A DNA stretch of 64,000 nucleotides from Plazaster borealis (GCA_021014325.1 CM037471.1:17690818-17754817); one strand, 5' to 3'; counted from the first letter of the stretch, positions 22,425-34,912 are shown. Notes: a model not told the origin generated them from the letters alone. Program-made: numbers and translations.

Positions 22425-24988
22425 TTTTAAACAAGCACACAATACAACCAACCCGTGAAAAGATTGTTCATATTTGCTTTTTTGGTTTCGTTTAAAAGTT
22501 ATGCATAAAAGCAGTGAATTTAGTGGGGTTTTGTTGCTGTTGTTCGCCATTACACGAAACGGAAATACGGGAAAATACCGTCTTCGTCGACCACCACAAC
22601 AAAATGAACTCGGTGAATAAAACATTGCGATCAATTACTACAAATGACAGGCTGTATGGCTGTATGGCATCCCGTTATGAGCAGCCGTTTAAACGTTGCC
22701 ACTAATTGAATACACGAACGAGCGGGCCGAAGCTTAGCTACTGTGATCTATGGTGATGATACACACACGGGGCCATTATGCCCTGTTGCTATAGTATGTG
22801 GGTTACCATGACACTGGGGTAATTGTTTGGATGGCGATTTCGTATGGAATTAAAGATGCGACGGGCCGGGGTAAAGATATTTAATATTGGAAAGTATATA
22901 CAGACAACCAATTAACAATTAACGGTGTTTAGAACTCAGTTCGGCTCAAGTCAAACCGAACTGTTGCTTTTTAATTTTGAGTGGCTGAAATTTGATCAGG
23001 AATCATTGGCTCTGACAAACATGTGATGCTAGTTTTGGTTCTTTAATCTTCTCGATTCGGACAGTTCTAAATATAATGATTGCACAAAGATTCAAACAAA
23101 TATATATATATATCCAATGAAATATTAACCAAATTCTGAACAGACGACTTTATAAAAACCAACACGATCTAAACATGACCCACATATAATTTATCTCGCA
23201 ATTCTTTTCGCAACGTATACCTGTCAGCGCCTTTTTACCTTAGGGATGCAGTCTCTGGTGGCGAGAACCGTACACTTTAACTTTTATCCGACACTCACCG
23301 TTCATTGGAGTCTTGTCATATACAGCCAGTGGCGTATCTAGACATTCTCCCTTTCCTTCCCCCTGCCACCCCCCCCCCCGCTGATAACGCCAATGCCTAC
23401 GCCCACAGTAGATGAATTTAGAGAACGCCAAGATAGGCTATATATACACCATCCAAAATGTTACTGATTTTATGATGGTCGTATTTGATAATGTTAAAGT
23501 CTCTTATACTGTTTGATGTTGTGCGATGGGTGCAATATCAACATCTGTCTACTTCAGATTGCACAGTAAATACCTTTTTACCGTTATTGTCAACCACTGA
23601 CAGAGTTATGACTGTTCGTCAGGAAAATTCCTCGCCGTGTACAAGTTGCGCTGCTTGTACCATAATGTGTAATTTTAATTTAATTTAAATTTGTAATGTA
23701 TCATTTTATAGTATGTAAACGAGTGATGTTCTGATAAATAATTAAATGTTGAAGAAACAAGAGCAATACAAGGCCTGTAAAGGGCAAAAGAGAAAGAAAA
23801 AAATAATGTGCTTACGAATAATATATACGGCCCATTACAAACACACTTTTCAAAGCGCAGCGTGCGTCGAATTCCGTGGAACAGCGCAATGAAATTGGGC
23901 CTAGCTAATGTAATCTACTTTTCTTAAATATGAAAAAAAAAACAGTTTTACGAATATGGCCCAAACAATTATAGTTAGTTCGTAAAGTTCCCCTTTTTCT
24001 ATTTAGGCTTATGTCTTTCTTTCTATTGCGTGGAGGATTGAGGTTGACGTTTGAGAGATTGATTGCCAACACATTGACCCGGCCGTTCACAATTCGTTAT
24101 TCACAATAATGACTCCAAATATATTACAACACGATTAGAGTATCATAATCTCTTGCGATAACTTGATTTTCAGGTAGGCCCCTACAGTTTTTGTAGACGA
24201 ACAAATTGGGTGGATCTCTAACTGCAACATGCCGTTCAGCAACTGCAACAACTTTTCGCCTCTTGCAACAGCAGCTGCATGTTCGCTATACTCTTGTAGT
24301 TGAAGCTAGATTCATTAAAAGAGAACATGTCTTTCGACAACATGTAGATCGAAACGATCCTTCCACGCATTTAATTATTGGTTACACAACTACTAGCATT
24401 TTGCACCGCCTTCGACAATAGCCCAACATTCTCACATCGGGAGGGGGTTGCAGTTCGGACCTGCTTGACGCAAACCTCACTCACCACTACTTCAACCACA
24501 ACTGTTTTCCACGAAGAGAAACGTCACTAATGAAGACCTTGGCCTATATGGCTTTATGTGTACCCGAGTACTGTATTTCTTGTAATCTTGTACAAAAGCA
24601 ACCACTGTTTTTGTTTGTTTGATGATTTCTCCACTGAAATTCTTAAGTACTGAAAAAAACTAGTTCATGCCTTTATTGTTCTTTTCGTTTGCATAAGTGT
24701 TGTCCAAATATTTGATGCATATTATGAGTGTATTGTCGCAGAATATAATCACGAGGTGAAATCTTGACTATTCCATTTCACGGGATGAAGCCGAGTGAAA
24801 TGAAAAGCCAGTCTACGTCAATGCACGAACGAACAATATTTGGGTTTTTTATAACTCACTCATGGGCCTAGATCCCTGTCATTTGATTTTTGTTACAAAA
24901 TGGACACGGAAACTCGATTTCCCCCCCCCCCTGAAAATAATGGGGAAAAATCCTTCCAAACAACGTTGACGACTAACACCATTATTGT
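22425..24988. other. Unassigned sequence
   Basis: No supported gene over 2.5 kb. A short TA run lies at 23101-23113 and a C-run at 23370-23381. The open frames are short and without domains. Confidence 0.4.
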
Positions 24989-26486
24989 TAGCCTTGATCA
25001 AGGCAGTCGCATTTCACTCCAAAAAAGACGCCGTAAACCCACCCGTATACACTGTGCGTGATGTGTGTATCACATCGCACGACGCCCGTACACACACTGT
25101 GCGCAGGTCATCCGCACTCGTACCACTCTCCGCATGCGGAGGCCGTCAGGCCGACAGCCTTGACGGGTCTGTAACTTCCGGGTTTAATGTGTTTCTTGAT
25201 ATTTTCCACCAATATTGGACGAAAATGGGGGGGCTCTCGGATATGCTAGTATGGAGCTCATGAATATTTAAATATTTCGTCAGACCTATTGCAGACAACA
25301 CAGGATGGGAAGCAAATGAATTATTCATTTTGACGTCCAATCCCGAGCTTCTCTCACTATGACCTTTGTACCATATCATGCTTGCTGTATGTGATGCTAT
25401 GTGAGTAGGTACCGACTTAATGTCGTTTGTGTGTAGCATTGTCTCAGCCATTTTGGACCGGTAATCTGCGAGGCAGGTCAGTCAGCTCACAAGTGCTGAA
25501 CCCGTGCGCGGCCCCTGGAGCTATGTGCGCTGCACTCAAGTTCCCTCATTGGACTACCCTGATCATTCGCCATTCTTTTGGTTATTAATTCTGGAGTTGA
25601 TGTAGTTTCTGCATCTGTGTTTTCCAGACATGTCCTCTCGAAGTCCGACTCTGTGCAGCCACTCACACCGTCTTCATACTTTTGAATTGTTCTCAGACAG
25701 GGTCTTATAAGAATTTACTGCTAAACAAAAATTGACAGGATACAGCCACACATGATACATGTGAAATAGATTTTTAGCTACCCTGTTCTAGTGAGTGTAC
25801 TTGGGAAATTTGGTGTTAGGCAGCTCTTTTTTAGTGGGGCGGCCAAAATGATATAAAAAGTGCAATGAGCTATATGCCTTCATGAAACAATCAACAATGG
25901 TAGTTTATTGAGGTCTTTGTTTTGTATATTTTTACCTCCAATGAATGCACCAACAATGATTACCGTAAATCACTGTTTAATGATGCAAGATGGAGACATT
26001 TCCTGCTGGAAAATGGTGTATGTAATGTATGTTACAAATTGATCCACGCAACCTCATTTGTTTAATTCCTGCCATGCCCTCATTGTCTCGCTCAGCTGAG
26101 GAGAATACGCAACATTTTCAGATAGATTATTATAACAAAGTATTCCCAAATTCAAACCGGCGCGCCAGTTCAGTAGCCACATCTGGATACTGCATGCATA
26201 TTCATAAGAATGAGTAAACAAGACTTCCGCCACTGACCAATGGGGTCTCGCCTTTTGCGCGCAATGTAGTAATGAGTCATTGGCTTCGAGACGTCAAGGC
26301 GTTGTTTCGGCGAGTGTCGCATACAGCTCACACGAGCGCACGCGCATACCGTACTGCACACAACAGACACCGTGCACACAGCTCGGGCGGGTTGGTAGCT
26401 CGGTGGGTAGCGCGGCGCAAATAAAATATAAATGAAAACAACAAAATAAAATTGAGAAAAAAACTCCAACGCCTTGATCAAGGCTA
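24989..26486. mobile_element. 1.5 kb TAGCCTTG-ended DNA element with 9 bp target duplication
   Basis: The left end is TAGCCTTGATCAAGGC and the right end GCCTTGATCAAGGCTA, exact inverses and each nearly palindromic. Flanks CATTATTGT (24980-24988) and CATTATTGT (26487-26495) are identical 9 bp direct repeats. The same tips with TC in place of AT occur on the element at 55149-56096. The interior has no transposase motif. It contains a CpG-rich stretch at 25060-25180 and a tRNA box-A-like word near 26395. Confidence 0.8.
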
Positions 26487-26809
26487 CATTATTGTCAGCC
26501 GTTACACTGCCTTGTCTCGTTTGGACAAAACGGGAGGGGAACGATTATTTTGGAAACGACGCTGCGAAATATTCAAAGCGGCCAATAATTGTCCATATAG
26601 AGCTCCTACATTAAACGTTGGAGCGTCGCGGCAGTATAATACTTGGCAAAATAAAGGATGACACGAGAAGCGTGTTCCACCAAACAAAATGACAAACATC
26701 AGTTTGCGCGGTATATTATGATTCATTATTGGCGGCAGGAATACCTGCACTAGAGTTAAACCACGTGCTCGTATTCGCAAATACCGCTGCTTCTCGCCCT
26801 GACCAAGGT

Positions 26810-27077
26810 TTGTAAATATGACAATATTAAAGACACTCTTATTGAACTGAATTGGCTACCCATTCAATTATACGATTAACTTAAAATATTGTTACTAATT
26901 AATAAATCTCTATTATGGGTTAGCTCATTGTTTCTCGTCATAGTTTACGATCTGAAAGAAATTTCCTATATAGTGAAGAAAAAATGCCAAATAAGTCGCG
27001 TCGATCTGGTAGAAATGATTCAAAACTTCTGCACAAAGATCTTGCATTTGGAAATCTGAATCGTTTTAAAATCTAGA
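26810..27077 (+). mobile_element. Decayed CR1/L2-type LINE reverse-transcriptase tail
   Basis: In shifting frames the translation shows ELNWLPIQ, LKILLLINKSL and HSLRSERNF, the order typical of the C-terminal end of CR1/L2-like reverse transcriptases (E-L-x-W-L-P, K-I-L-L-L, R-S-L-R-S). Stops and frameshifts are frequent. No 3' tail is visible. Confidence 0.45.
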
Positions 27078-27947
27078 CTTAAAATATTTTGTTCGATCTG
27101 CTTTTGATATTTGAGTTTCTTTTAAAGGTAGGGGCATACTTTGGTAATGACCCAAAACAAAAATTGTGTAATTGTTATGAAGATGGTTAAGGTAGTAAGC
27201 ATCCTGCGAAATTATTCCTCCTGAAATGCCCCCGTTGATTAATAAAATTATGTTGAAATATTTCAATTTCAAAAACTCACCTCTGGCGAGTTTTGGAGAT
27301 TCAAATTTCCGTGGTGTCCGTTTGTGAATGCTGCAGCCGGCGATGCGGTTGGTACCCGCATCCCCTCGCTGAACGTGGATGAGTTGGAAGTTCTTGATGA
27401 AAATACTGTGACAGTTTTGTTGCTGTTTTCTCAACAAGTTGAAACTGTGTTCAGCTGAAACTTTCACAGATGACTTCGTCTGCTCAGTACTTTGTATGGA
27501 TTTATTTTGCTTCTGTATATTTTGAAGTTACTGGTAAATGGAGTTGACTGATCAGGAGTGGTCTCCATAGTATTTGTTTGGCAAAAAGGAACGATAATTT
27601 TTCTAAGTAAAACATTTATTTGTTGATTTTGATTATCTTGTTTTTCAAGTTATACACATTTTTCATTTAATGACCTTTTGATCATTTCGGATGTGAAGTT
27701 GCAATTAATGACCTTAATAGCACTGACCCGACGACTTGTTCTTTATCTTTATTATCAGCATTACGTTGACCCAAAATAAATAAAAAAATACAGAATTTAA
27801 AAAATGTCCCTCCATTTAATTTACACGTGGTTGTATTTTTTTACCTTTTTTTAATTTTATTTTTATATTGCATTAGTGCCTTATTGTGTAATGTGGAAAT
27901 GTGCGCTTTATTAATTTAAAAAGAAATTAATAGAAATATCGGTTGCG
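27078..27947. other. Unassigned AT-rich sequence
   Basis: No supported gene. The minus-strand frame at 27066-27467 has no recognisable domain. Confidence 0.4.
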
Positions 27948-28036
27948 AACTGCTTATCAACCAAAAGGACTATGGTATAAATGCAAAAAAATAGTTAATG
28001 GTCTGACGTTTCGACCCTAGCAGAGTCTTTATTGAA
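27948..28036. repeat. Hairpin repeat family, copy 2, single arm
   Basis: Contains GGTCTGACGTTTCGACCCTA followed by GCAGAGTCTTTATTGAAG, with the flank AAGGACTATGGTATAAATGC. It is inverted relative to the right part of the copy at 20565. The opposite arm is absent, so only half of the palindrome is present. Confidence 0.5.
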
Positions 28037-29707
28037 GAACTGCACCTAAGAGGCGTTTCTATGATGGCCATAGATCCACAGTCAACACCCAAAAGCTGGA
28101 TAGACCGGACATCACTTCAATCTTCCTAATCACTCCATTTCTGACATGATTTTACGGGGCATCGAGGCACAGTAACCACAGAGATACCGTTCGTCGGAGT
28201 AGGGAGAAACTGTGGATGAGGCGCCTCCAGACCATTCAACCCCATGGTCTGAACATCCAAGAAGGAAATGACTAACAACTTTTTGTCTTTGCCTTCTCCT
28301 TTTTCCACAGATATTCACTATTTAGTCCGTCTCATTCACTAATTAGTTACTTTTGCTCCCTCTTCCCATCTTTGATTTTTGTCTTTTGTGTGTCCAACTT
28401 GTTCTGGTTAAACCAGCCCCTTCCCTCTACCCCCTTCCCGCCATGTCTAATTCTTCATTGTTCAACCCTTGCTTTTCCAGAGTGCTTTCTGCCTATTTCT
28501 CTCAATTTTCATTTCTTTCCACTTGACTGCTTTACACTAGTATACCTGTTTATTTCTGTTTTATAAAATTTAATTATGCATCCAGCCAAGAGATGTTGTA
28601 ATAATCAACTCTCTTCTGACATCCGTGTTTTCTCGCAGTAGTTATGTGCAGTGTCGCTGATCAGGTTTGTTACGGAATGACGTAACAGACCAGTTTACTT
28701 GACTATAATTTCTGGGTCTCGAGGACAGAAGAAGTATTTTTGTGAAGTGCACAGACCATCTCAGACGGAGTGCACACAGGTTGTAATGTCAGACAGGTGG
28801 AAATTATATCATTGGTGTTTGAGCAGCGACCAGACTTTCCGGTATTATAGCTTAACAATTCACAAATTCACAGTTTTTAACTGTTATGGTCTAGAGGCAT
28901 GATGCTTCGCTCTTTCCTTTAGTAAAGGGCACATCGATGGAGGAATGTACAATATTATGCACTGGGACATTTCAAGTGGAAGTCGGGGCTGGTCTTATAG
29001 TTCAGAAGAGACTATGAAGTTGGTTAGATTAGGTTTAAGGTTATTGATTCATTTGGGTGCCATTAGATGTTACAGTTTTGTTGGCCTTATAAATCACACA
29101 AAATGCCTATTCAGGTGGAATTGCAGCTCCACCAAGAAGGCCTTTCCCTTGTAATTCAAAAAGCATTAGAACGCCATAAAATAGTTGTTATCAGTCGTCA
29201 CAGGAGCCTTCTCCATCGTATAAATCACCTTTGTTATCTGTTATAATTTAAGAATTGTGTAGACCCTGACAACACTTTTTCGCTGTAATCTCATCAAAAG
29301 TTTTATTTTATCCATCGACGCTAATGGAACTTTTACCAGTTGTTGGCAGCGGGTATTATTTAAAACAAAATAGTGCCATGCATATAATCATTTAAGTACT
29401 AATTAATTATCTTTTCTTGATCTGTTTACAGATGGCAAGCTGAAAGTGAGATACAACGCTTAATATGACAATGGCGCTGTCAGCATATGTGTGGAATATT
29501 AGACCTGTGCGACCCATAACATCGCGGTTAAACAATTCTCTTGATAGAGCTCGTGTTGAAGAAAATATTGGTTGACATGATGCATTGATCTACTGACGAG
29601 CAACGTGTGAGCTTACATCGGTCATCACTTTACTTCACAACGGTTAAGTTACACGGAGCAAAAGGTTAAGCTGGTGAGTTGGGCTTTGACGACATCTACC
29701 TTAAAGC
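28037..29707. other. Intergenic region upstream of the GPCR
   Basis: No coding exon seen. 28380-28560 is pyrimidine-rich. An acceptor-like TCTGTTTACAG ends near 29430, so a spliced 5' untranslated exon of the downstream receptor could begin there; this is a guess. Confidence 0.35.
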
Positions 29708-31174
29708 ATGGCCGATCCCACCGCTGCCACTATCGACAACGTGACTGCTCTAGACGGCACCGTGTCGTACGCGTACCCCGTGCCATACGTAGTCATACTT
29801 TCGATTGTTTTGGTAACGGAAATGATAGCCGGTGTCCTCAGCAACACGGCGGTACTATTTAGTTACCATGTAAACAGGAATTTCATCCGCTCCGTCAGTG
29901 ATGTTTTCATAATTAACATGAATATCGTTGACATCATCATCTGTGTGGTCTCCATTCCAGCCACTTTGGTGGCGGTCCTGTCCTATCCGGGGATACCTCT
30001 CTTTTGCTTCTTCCACGAGGCAACCGTGTCGTTTGCCGGTGTCGCGTCCGCGGTCAATGTCGTCGTCATATCCATTGATCGCTACGACAAGATATCGCAT
30101 CCGCTCGTCAGGCGATTCAACATGAGGAACGTACGCTGGATCCTGCCGATCACCTGGGTGTTATCCCTCCTTGGATTCTGTTCTCCATTCATCGGGATCA
30201 ACCAAGACAAGTTCAATAATGTACAGAAACTCTTTAATGTAGAGCAACAGTTGTGTTTCCACTGGTTCTTCAGATCGAGGGACAACCATCTGTATGAGTT
30301 GTACTACATTCCCATATTCTTTCTGGCAACTATTGTAATGATCCAGGCATACTATGGAATTATACGGATAACACGTGTTAAGACCATCCACTCGGCGTTG
30401 GTGAAAGCCACCGTTAACGTTAAATTGAATGACAACAGACGGGTGGTAGCTGCAGCGAATAACCTGAGAGATCCAGAGAAACGGGTGTCTCGGACCACAA
30501 CCATTATCATCCTGACGTTTATTACATGCTGGGGACCTCATGCTATCATCAGTATCGTCATATTGGCCAGGGGATACGCAAGCAGCGGTGACGTGGCCGT
30601 TGAAATGGTTGAGAGATGGCTGGTTGCGCTCGGTTACACCACCACGCTAATGCACCCTATACTGTATGTATTCATGAGACGGAATTTCAGGCGCGCTTTC
30701 TTTAACAGTTGGATAGCGCGTTGTCTGGCCAGGCGGGGTGTGGTCAGGGCAAACACTCCATCTCAAAGCCACGACCGCACGCCGAGGGTGATGGGTCACA
30801 GACAGACAGACAGAAGACAATCGCAGACGAGGAGATTCAGTAGGCCGATTAATAAAGTCGAAGTCGAGTCGAATGTGCCGCAGACTTCTGCCGTGAAAGT
30901 AACAGCTCGCACTCACGTTACTACAGACGAGGAACGTGTTGAGACAAAGCCGGTGTTGAAAAGAGGGGAGGATGCTTTACTGCTCAGAGCCGATGACGTG
31001 GAAAACAAACAGCCAATCATAAAAGTGTGTAATGACGTCACGGGAACGCCTGCGACTGTAAAGGAATCTGACGATTCCATTTTTGTATTTAGGGAAGAAG
31101 ACGTCAAACTAACGCTAAGCAGTACGCTTGCAGTTAAAACACAGAGTAACATTAGTCTACCGAGTGTGGATTGA
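29708..31174 (+). CDS. GPR22-like: GPR22-like rhodopsin-class G-protein-coupled receptor (intronless)
   Basis: A 488-residue receptor of the plasma membrane, in one open frame. The start AGCATGG has A at -3 and G at +4. Seven hydrophobic helices are visible at about residues 27-51, 66-91, 101-123, 143-165, 198-220, 264-288 and 303-325. Class A marks: N46 in helix 1, D75 in helix 2, C100 and C183 for the extracellular disulfide, DRY at 124-126, W150, P202, CWGP at 274-277. The helix 7 motif is HPILY (316-320), not NPxxY. Vertebrate GPR22 also has His there, and the stretches VDIIICV.SIP, FHEATVSFA and LGYTTT..HP look like GPR22. N11 is a possible glycosylation site. The long basic then acidic C-tail (about 160 residues) is less conserved. 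GPR22 is an orphan receptor; ligand and coupling cannot be read here. Another orphan amine-like GPCR is the alternative. Confidence 0.88.
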   Translation: MADPTAATIDNVTALDGTVSYAYPVPYVVILSIVLVTEMIAGVLSNTAVLFSYHVNRNFIRSVSDVFIINMNIVDIIICVVSIPATLVAVLSYPGIPLFCFFHEATVSFAGVASAVNVVVISIDRYDKISHPLVRRFNMRNVRWILPITWVLSLLGFCSPFIGINQDKFNNVQKLFNVEQQLCFHWFFRSRDNHLYELYYIPIFFLATIVMIQAYYGIIRITRVKTIHSALVKATVNVKLNDNRRVVAAANNLRDPEKRVSRTTTIIILTFITCWGPHAIISIVILARGYASSGDVAVEMVERWLVALGYTTTLMHPILYVFMRRNFRRAFFNSWIARCLARRGVVRANTPSQSHDRTPRVMGHRQTDRRQSQTRRFSRPINKVEVESNVPQTSAVKVTARTHVTTDEERVETKPVLKRGEDALLLRADDVENKQPIIKVCNDVTGTPATVKESDDSIFVFREEDVKLTLSSTLAVKTQSNISLPSVD

Positions 31175-31597
31175 TACCTGAACATTGTGGCTTCTCGCTG
31201 AAGCTCTGCAGTTTATAATCTGTCTCCGTTTTTCTTTATAAACAGGAATTTTGTTTCAATCTTTAAAATACCACTTAATCTGCTCACCTTATGAAACACT
31301 TCAGGAACGTATACTTCTTGACGATACCTTTGAGTAAAAATGTACAGAGTTTTGCACTTAAATTGGATTTCATGGTTACGCATGTTTATTTTAATTGCAT
31401 AACTTTTGCTCATCAGCAGGGGGAGATCGATATCTGTAGCTGTAATATAGGTCGCTGTAGTAACTCACTAAATCACAAGCGTCCTGCCAAGGCGCGCATT
31501 TTAAACAAGGCGCGCATTGCATGCCTGATAATTGTTGGCGAACTTTACCACTTCGCGTTATTAAAGTGCCACGTGCGCCCAAACAAGAAATAGTGAA
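31175..31597. other. Region downstream of the GPCR
   Basis: Likely contains the receptor's 3' untranslated region. I see no strong AATAAA signal close to the stop codon and no further gene. Confidence 0.35.
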
Positions 31598-31740
31598 TGG
31601 TCTGACGTTTCAACCAAAGCAGAGAAATACTCTGTTAGGGTCGAAAAGTCAGGCCATTAGGCCTAATAGGCATTTTTACCATAGGCCCTTTTGGTCGGTG
31701 GGCAAACAGTTTGCAACAGCTAATTATATTTTCTCAATTA
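31598..31740. repeat. Hairpin repeat family, copy 3
   Basis: Arms GGTCTGACGTTTCAACCAAA + GCAGAG and CTCTGTTAGGGTCGAAAAGT + CAGGCC face each other across a 6-nt gap (31598-31655). The flank TTTTTACCATAGGCCCTTTT and CAGTTTGCAACAGCTAA is shared with copy 1. Confidence 0.5.
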
Positions 31741-32362
31741 CAATTTTGGGCTTTACAGATGGAAGTACACGGTGCCTTATACGGCCGCAAATTAAGATCA
31801 AAGATCTGACATCTAAATGCCATTTTAATGAGGTGTACACAACACCCATTGATCAGACTGTCATCCAAAGTTGCTTCGTAGATAAATCTCAAATAAGTCA
31901 AGTGGCAAACTTCAGTATATGCCAACGTCCCGATGATAGCTTTGTCATACATATCGCAACTTTTGAATGAATTTTTAGGGTGTTTCTAAAACATTTTTTC
32001 TTTCAGTGAATTGCGACAGATCTAAATCTATTTGATAATAATATTTTAAGGAAACTTCTTTAGCTATGGTTCGCATGTCTTGGTGCATACGGTGGGGTGG
32101 TGTGAGGGGTGGAGAGAAGGTTGGCATTTTTCTAATCATGACGTCAGATCAAGCTCTGGATTGGACTCTATTATTCGTCCTTTGCACAGTCAGTTATTTG
32201 CGTGTAGAGCCTCGAATTGGGGACAACGGTGAATAGAAGCATTAACTCTGTATTGTCACGGTACACTTTTATCCAAACAGATGCATAAATACAATACAAA
32301 TGAAGCATGAAGTCGAAGCTCTACACGCACATGGCGGATCCGTGCAAAGGGCGAATAAGCTC
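31741..32362. other. Unassigned sequence
   Basis: No supported gene or defined repeat. Confidence 0.4.
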
Positions 32363-32366
32363 TTAA

Positions 32367-32720
32367 AGGCACTGAACACGTTTGGTAATTGTCAAAGACC
32401 AGTGTTCTCACTTGGTGTATCCCAACATATGCATAAAATAACAAGCCTGTGAAAAGTTGGGCTCAATTGGTCATCGAAGTTGCAAGAAAATGATAAAAGA
32501 ACCCTTGTTGTACAAATGTGTGTGCTTTCAGATAGGAATAAAAACTTCTTGCAAGAAGTTTTATTATTTTAATGAAAAATTACCTCTTTCTCAAAAACTA
32601 CGTTACTTCAGAGGAAGTCGTTTCCTATATAATGTTTTATACTATCAACAGCTCTCCGTTGCTTGTTAAGGTTTTATGCTAATATTTGTTTTGAGTCATT
32701 ACCAAACGTGTACGATACCT
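32367..32720 (+). mobile_element. TTAA-flanked MITE, family A
   Basis: AGGCACTGAACACGTTTGG at the left, CCAAACGTGTACGATACCT at the right, TTAA at 32363-32366 and 32721-32724. The central palindrome is AAAACTTCTTG/CAAGAAGTTTT (32541-32562). 354 bp, non-coding. Confidence 0.85.
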
Positions 32721-32825
32721 TTAAGAGGAGCTTTCTGATGAGCGAATGTAGCCTAAACTGGGTCTAGCCGGTACCAGAGCCAGAGCCGTGGGTTTTAGGT
32801 CTAAGCCGTGCTTAACACTGTTGTA

Positions 32826-32950
32826 AGGCCGTTTCCAAATGGAGGAACTCCGGCTATACAGCTCATGACCCTCGAATGGACGGTCAATAAGCCTGATAAG
32901 CCTGCAGTTAATAGCCGTAGCCCCAGCCGAAGTCGTGAAGTCGCACACGG
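32826..32950. repeat. Small foldback element, GTCCGAAT family, copy 3 (diverged)
   Basis: Left AAGGCCGTTTCCAAATGG, right AATAGCCGTAGCCCCAGCCG followed by AAGTCG and CACACGGC. The inner words match the family; the arms have decayed. Confidence 0.45.
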
Positions 32951-34159
32951 CTCAACTTGTGTTTTATTTAAATGTAGTGTACAATATGATTGGTATGACA
33001 ATGAGAGAAAAATAAAAACCTGTAAACAGTTTTCCACAAGCCTACTTTTTACAAACTATAGGGTATAAAACCGGGCCTGCCAATTGCCTTCTCGTTTTCG
33101 ATACTTGCGAGACTTGCACAGTCCATTGTCGCGTAAATGTGATGTTAAACCATCAAGTGATGAAATTTGTAAAGGTTGGTTAAATATTGTAAGGCATTTA
33201 TCGTGAACTAGAGGATATGAATATCCTAAAAACAATGCTGTTGTTAAACCTCTATGGAGTCTAATGTATACACCTACTGGCAATATTGGCAATTTGTGTT
33301 CTATCATTGTGGACTTGGATATGCGGGCATTATTGTTTACCTTGCCAATAATTGTTGAGTTAATTTAAAAACAAAACAAACACATTAATATTATCTTGCC
33401 CCAGTCTTTTAAAATATAAACGCAAGTTTAAGAACAGCCACTATAGGCAAGCCAAGTGCTCAATAATTAATATACGTTCCGTTTAATGAATGACTTCAAA
33501 TACACTGTCCAAATGGAAACTACTAAATAAACTGCAATTTCATCTTTATTCCTTGCGTTGATGACGGGGGAGGGGAATTGACAATTCGTGCAAAGTTTAC
33601 TTCTATTCAGAATTACATTACACAATGTAATTGTTTCTGCAGTAATTGTATATTATTGTGGATACAGCGGATAATTATGATTGTTTGAGCAATCGTTATC
33701 ATTCTTTTATTACAGGTAACGTTTTTGGGGAAGGACAATCATACTTCAAATGAACTTATGATAAAATGTTGGACCAAATTTATCGAGTGTTGCTTTTCTG
33801 TCTCCGCAGTGTATACAGAATAAAACATGTCATAATTTCGCCTTTGGCAGGTTTTGTTTCTGAAACCTACATTATATTCGTTGTGCTTTGTTTCAGCATG
33901 TTCTCCGCATAAAGGGTTAAAATAATACTGATAAAAATTAATGTCGTTCAATTGACATTATAGTTAAATTTATGCTAATGTCGAACGGCAATAAAGGGAT
34001 TCGCTATAAATCAAAACAAATCGTCCTATGACAAATTCCCTAAAATCAGTTGCTGTTTTTTGTGAGGGGAAAAATTGTTTTCAATTATGGCATATTTTTA
34101 ATAATTTATCAGAACAATTATTATTATTTGGAGATGCCATTGTAGAACTTATGGTCCTG
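32951..34159. other. Unassigned sequence
   Basis: No gene or recognised repeat in this 1.2 kb. Confidence 0.4.
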
Positions 34160-34406
34160 CACTCTAAGAACTCCCGGGTCAAATTGACTCGTCGGATTCT
34201 TGGTCCCAGGAGCCCTAACCCTTCATCTGGGTCAGGCTGGCAAGGAAAGTGGGTAAAAATGGGATTTTAACTCGGATTCTGCTTCATTTTTCCCCATATC
34301 TTATGGGTAATTTTGACACATATTCCAGGTCATACTGATCCAGAAATGGGTCAGGCCCCATGGGACCCGGATCCGGGTTAATTCTGACCCGGACGTTTTT
34401 AGAGTG
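34160..34406. mobile_element. CACTCTAA-ended MITE, copy 1
   Basis: Left CACTCTAAGAACTCCCGGGT, right ACCCGGACGTTTTTAGAGTG, forming terminal inverted repeats. The inside repeats GGGTCA/TGACCC words. 247 bp, non-coding. The superfamily is unclear because no target duplication is secure. Confidence 0.7.
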
Positions 34407-34534
34407 TGTGTGGGCCCAATTCCATAAAGCTCAAAGAATCATTTCAAAATGTCTTTGTCAATATCGCCGTTGAGATCGTGCTGTTAAGTTTTTTCCTTTA
34501 ATATTAAGAACGATCCATTTACACCTCATCTTAA

Positions 34535-34887
34535 AGACAGGGTGTACTTTTGGTAATTGTCAAAGACCAGTGAATACCAACATATGCATAAAATGACACT
34601 AGACTGTGAAAATTTTGGCTCAATTGGTCATCGGGGTTGCAAGAAAATAATGGGAAAAAACACCCTTCTTGCATAGAATTGTGTACTTTGATATGCCCGA
34701 GAAAGGCTTCATGCCCGCGGCGAAGCCTTTCTCAGATTCATTTTTTTTGTGTGTGAACAGTTACCGCTTTCTTTAAAACTACATTACTTCAAAGGGGGTC
34801 GTTTCTAACAATGTTTTATAATGTCAGCATTAACTTGTCGGTCATTAACTTGTGAGTAATTATCAAAAGTAGGCCTACAGCCTGCCT
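34535..34887 (+). mobile_element. TTAA-flanked MITE, family A
   Basis: TTAA at 34531-34534 and 34888-34891. It opens AGACAGGGTGTACTTTTGG. The central hairpin here is GAGAAAGGCTTC/GAAGCCTTTCTC (34699-34733), different in sequence from the copies at 32367 and 42014. Confidence 0.8.
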
Positions 34888-34912
34888 TTAAGACGAATCA
34901 TACAGTCTAAAA

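Noticed and set aside
26390..26425. tRNA box-A-like GGTAGCTCGGTGGGTAGCGC inside the TAGCCTTG element
   Set aside because: No box B or cloverleaf follows, so at most a fragment of a SINE head.
30161..30916. Antisense open frames within the GPCR
   Set aside because: They lack domains and mirror the third-position bias of the receptor frame.
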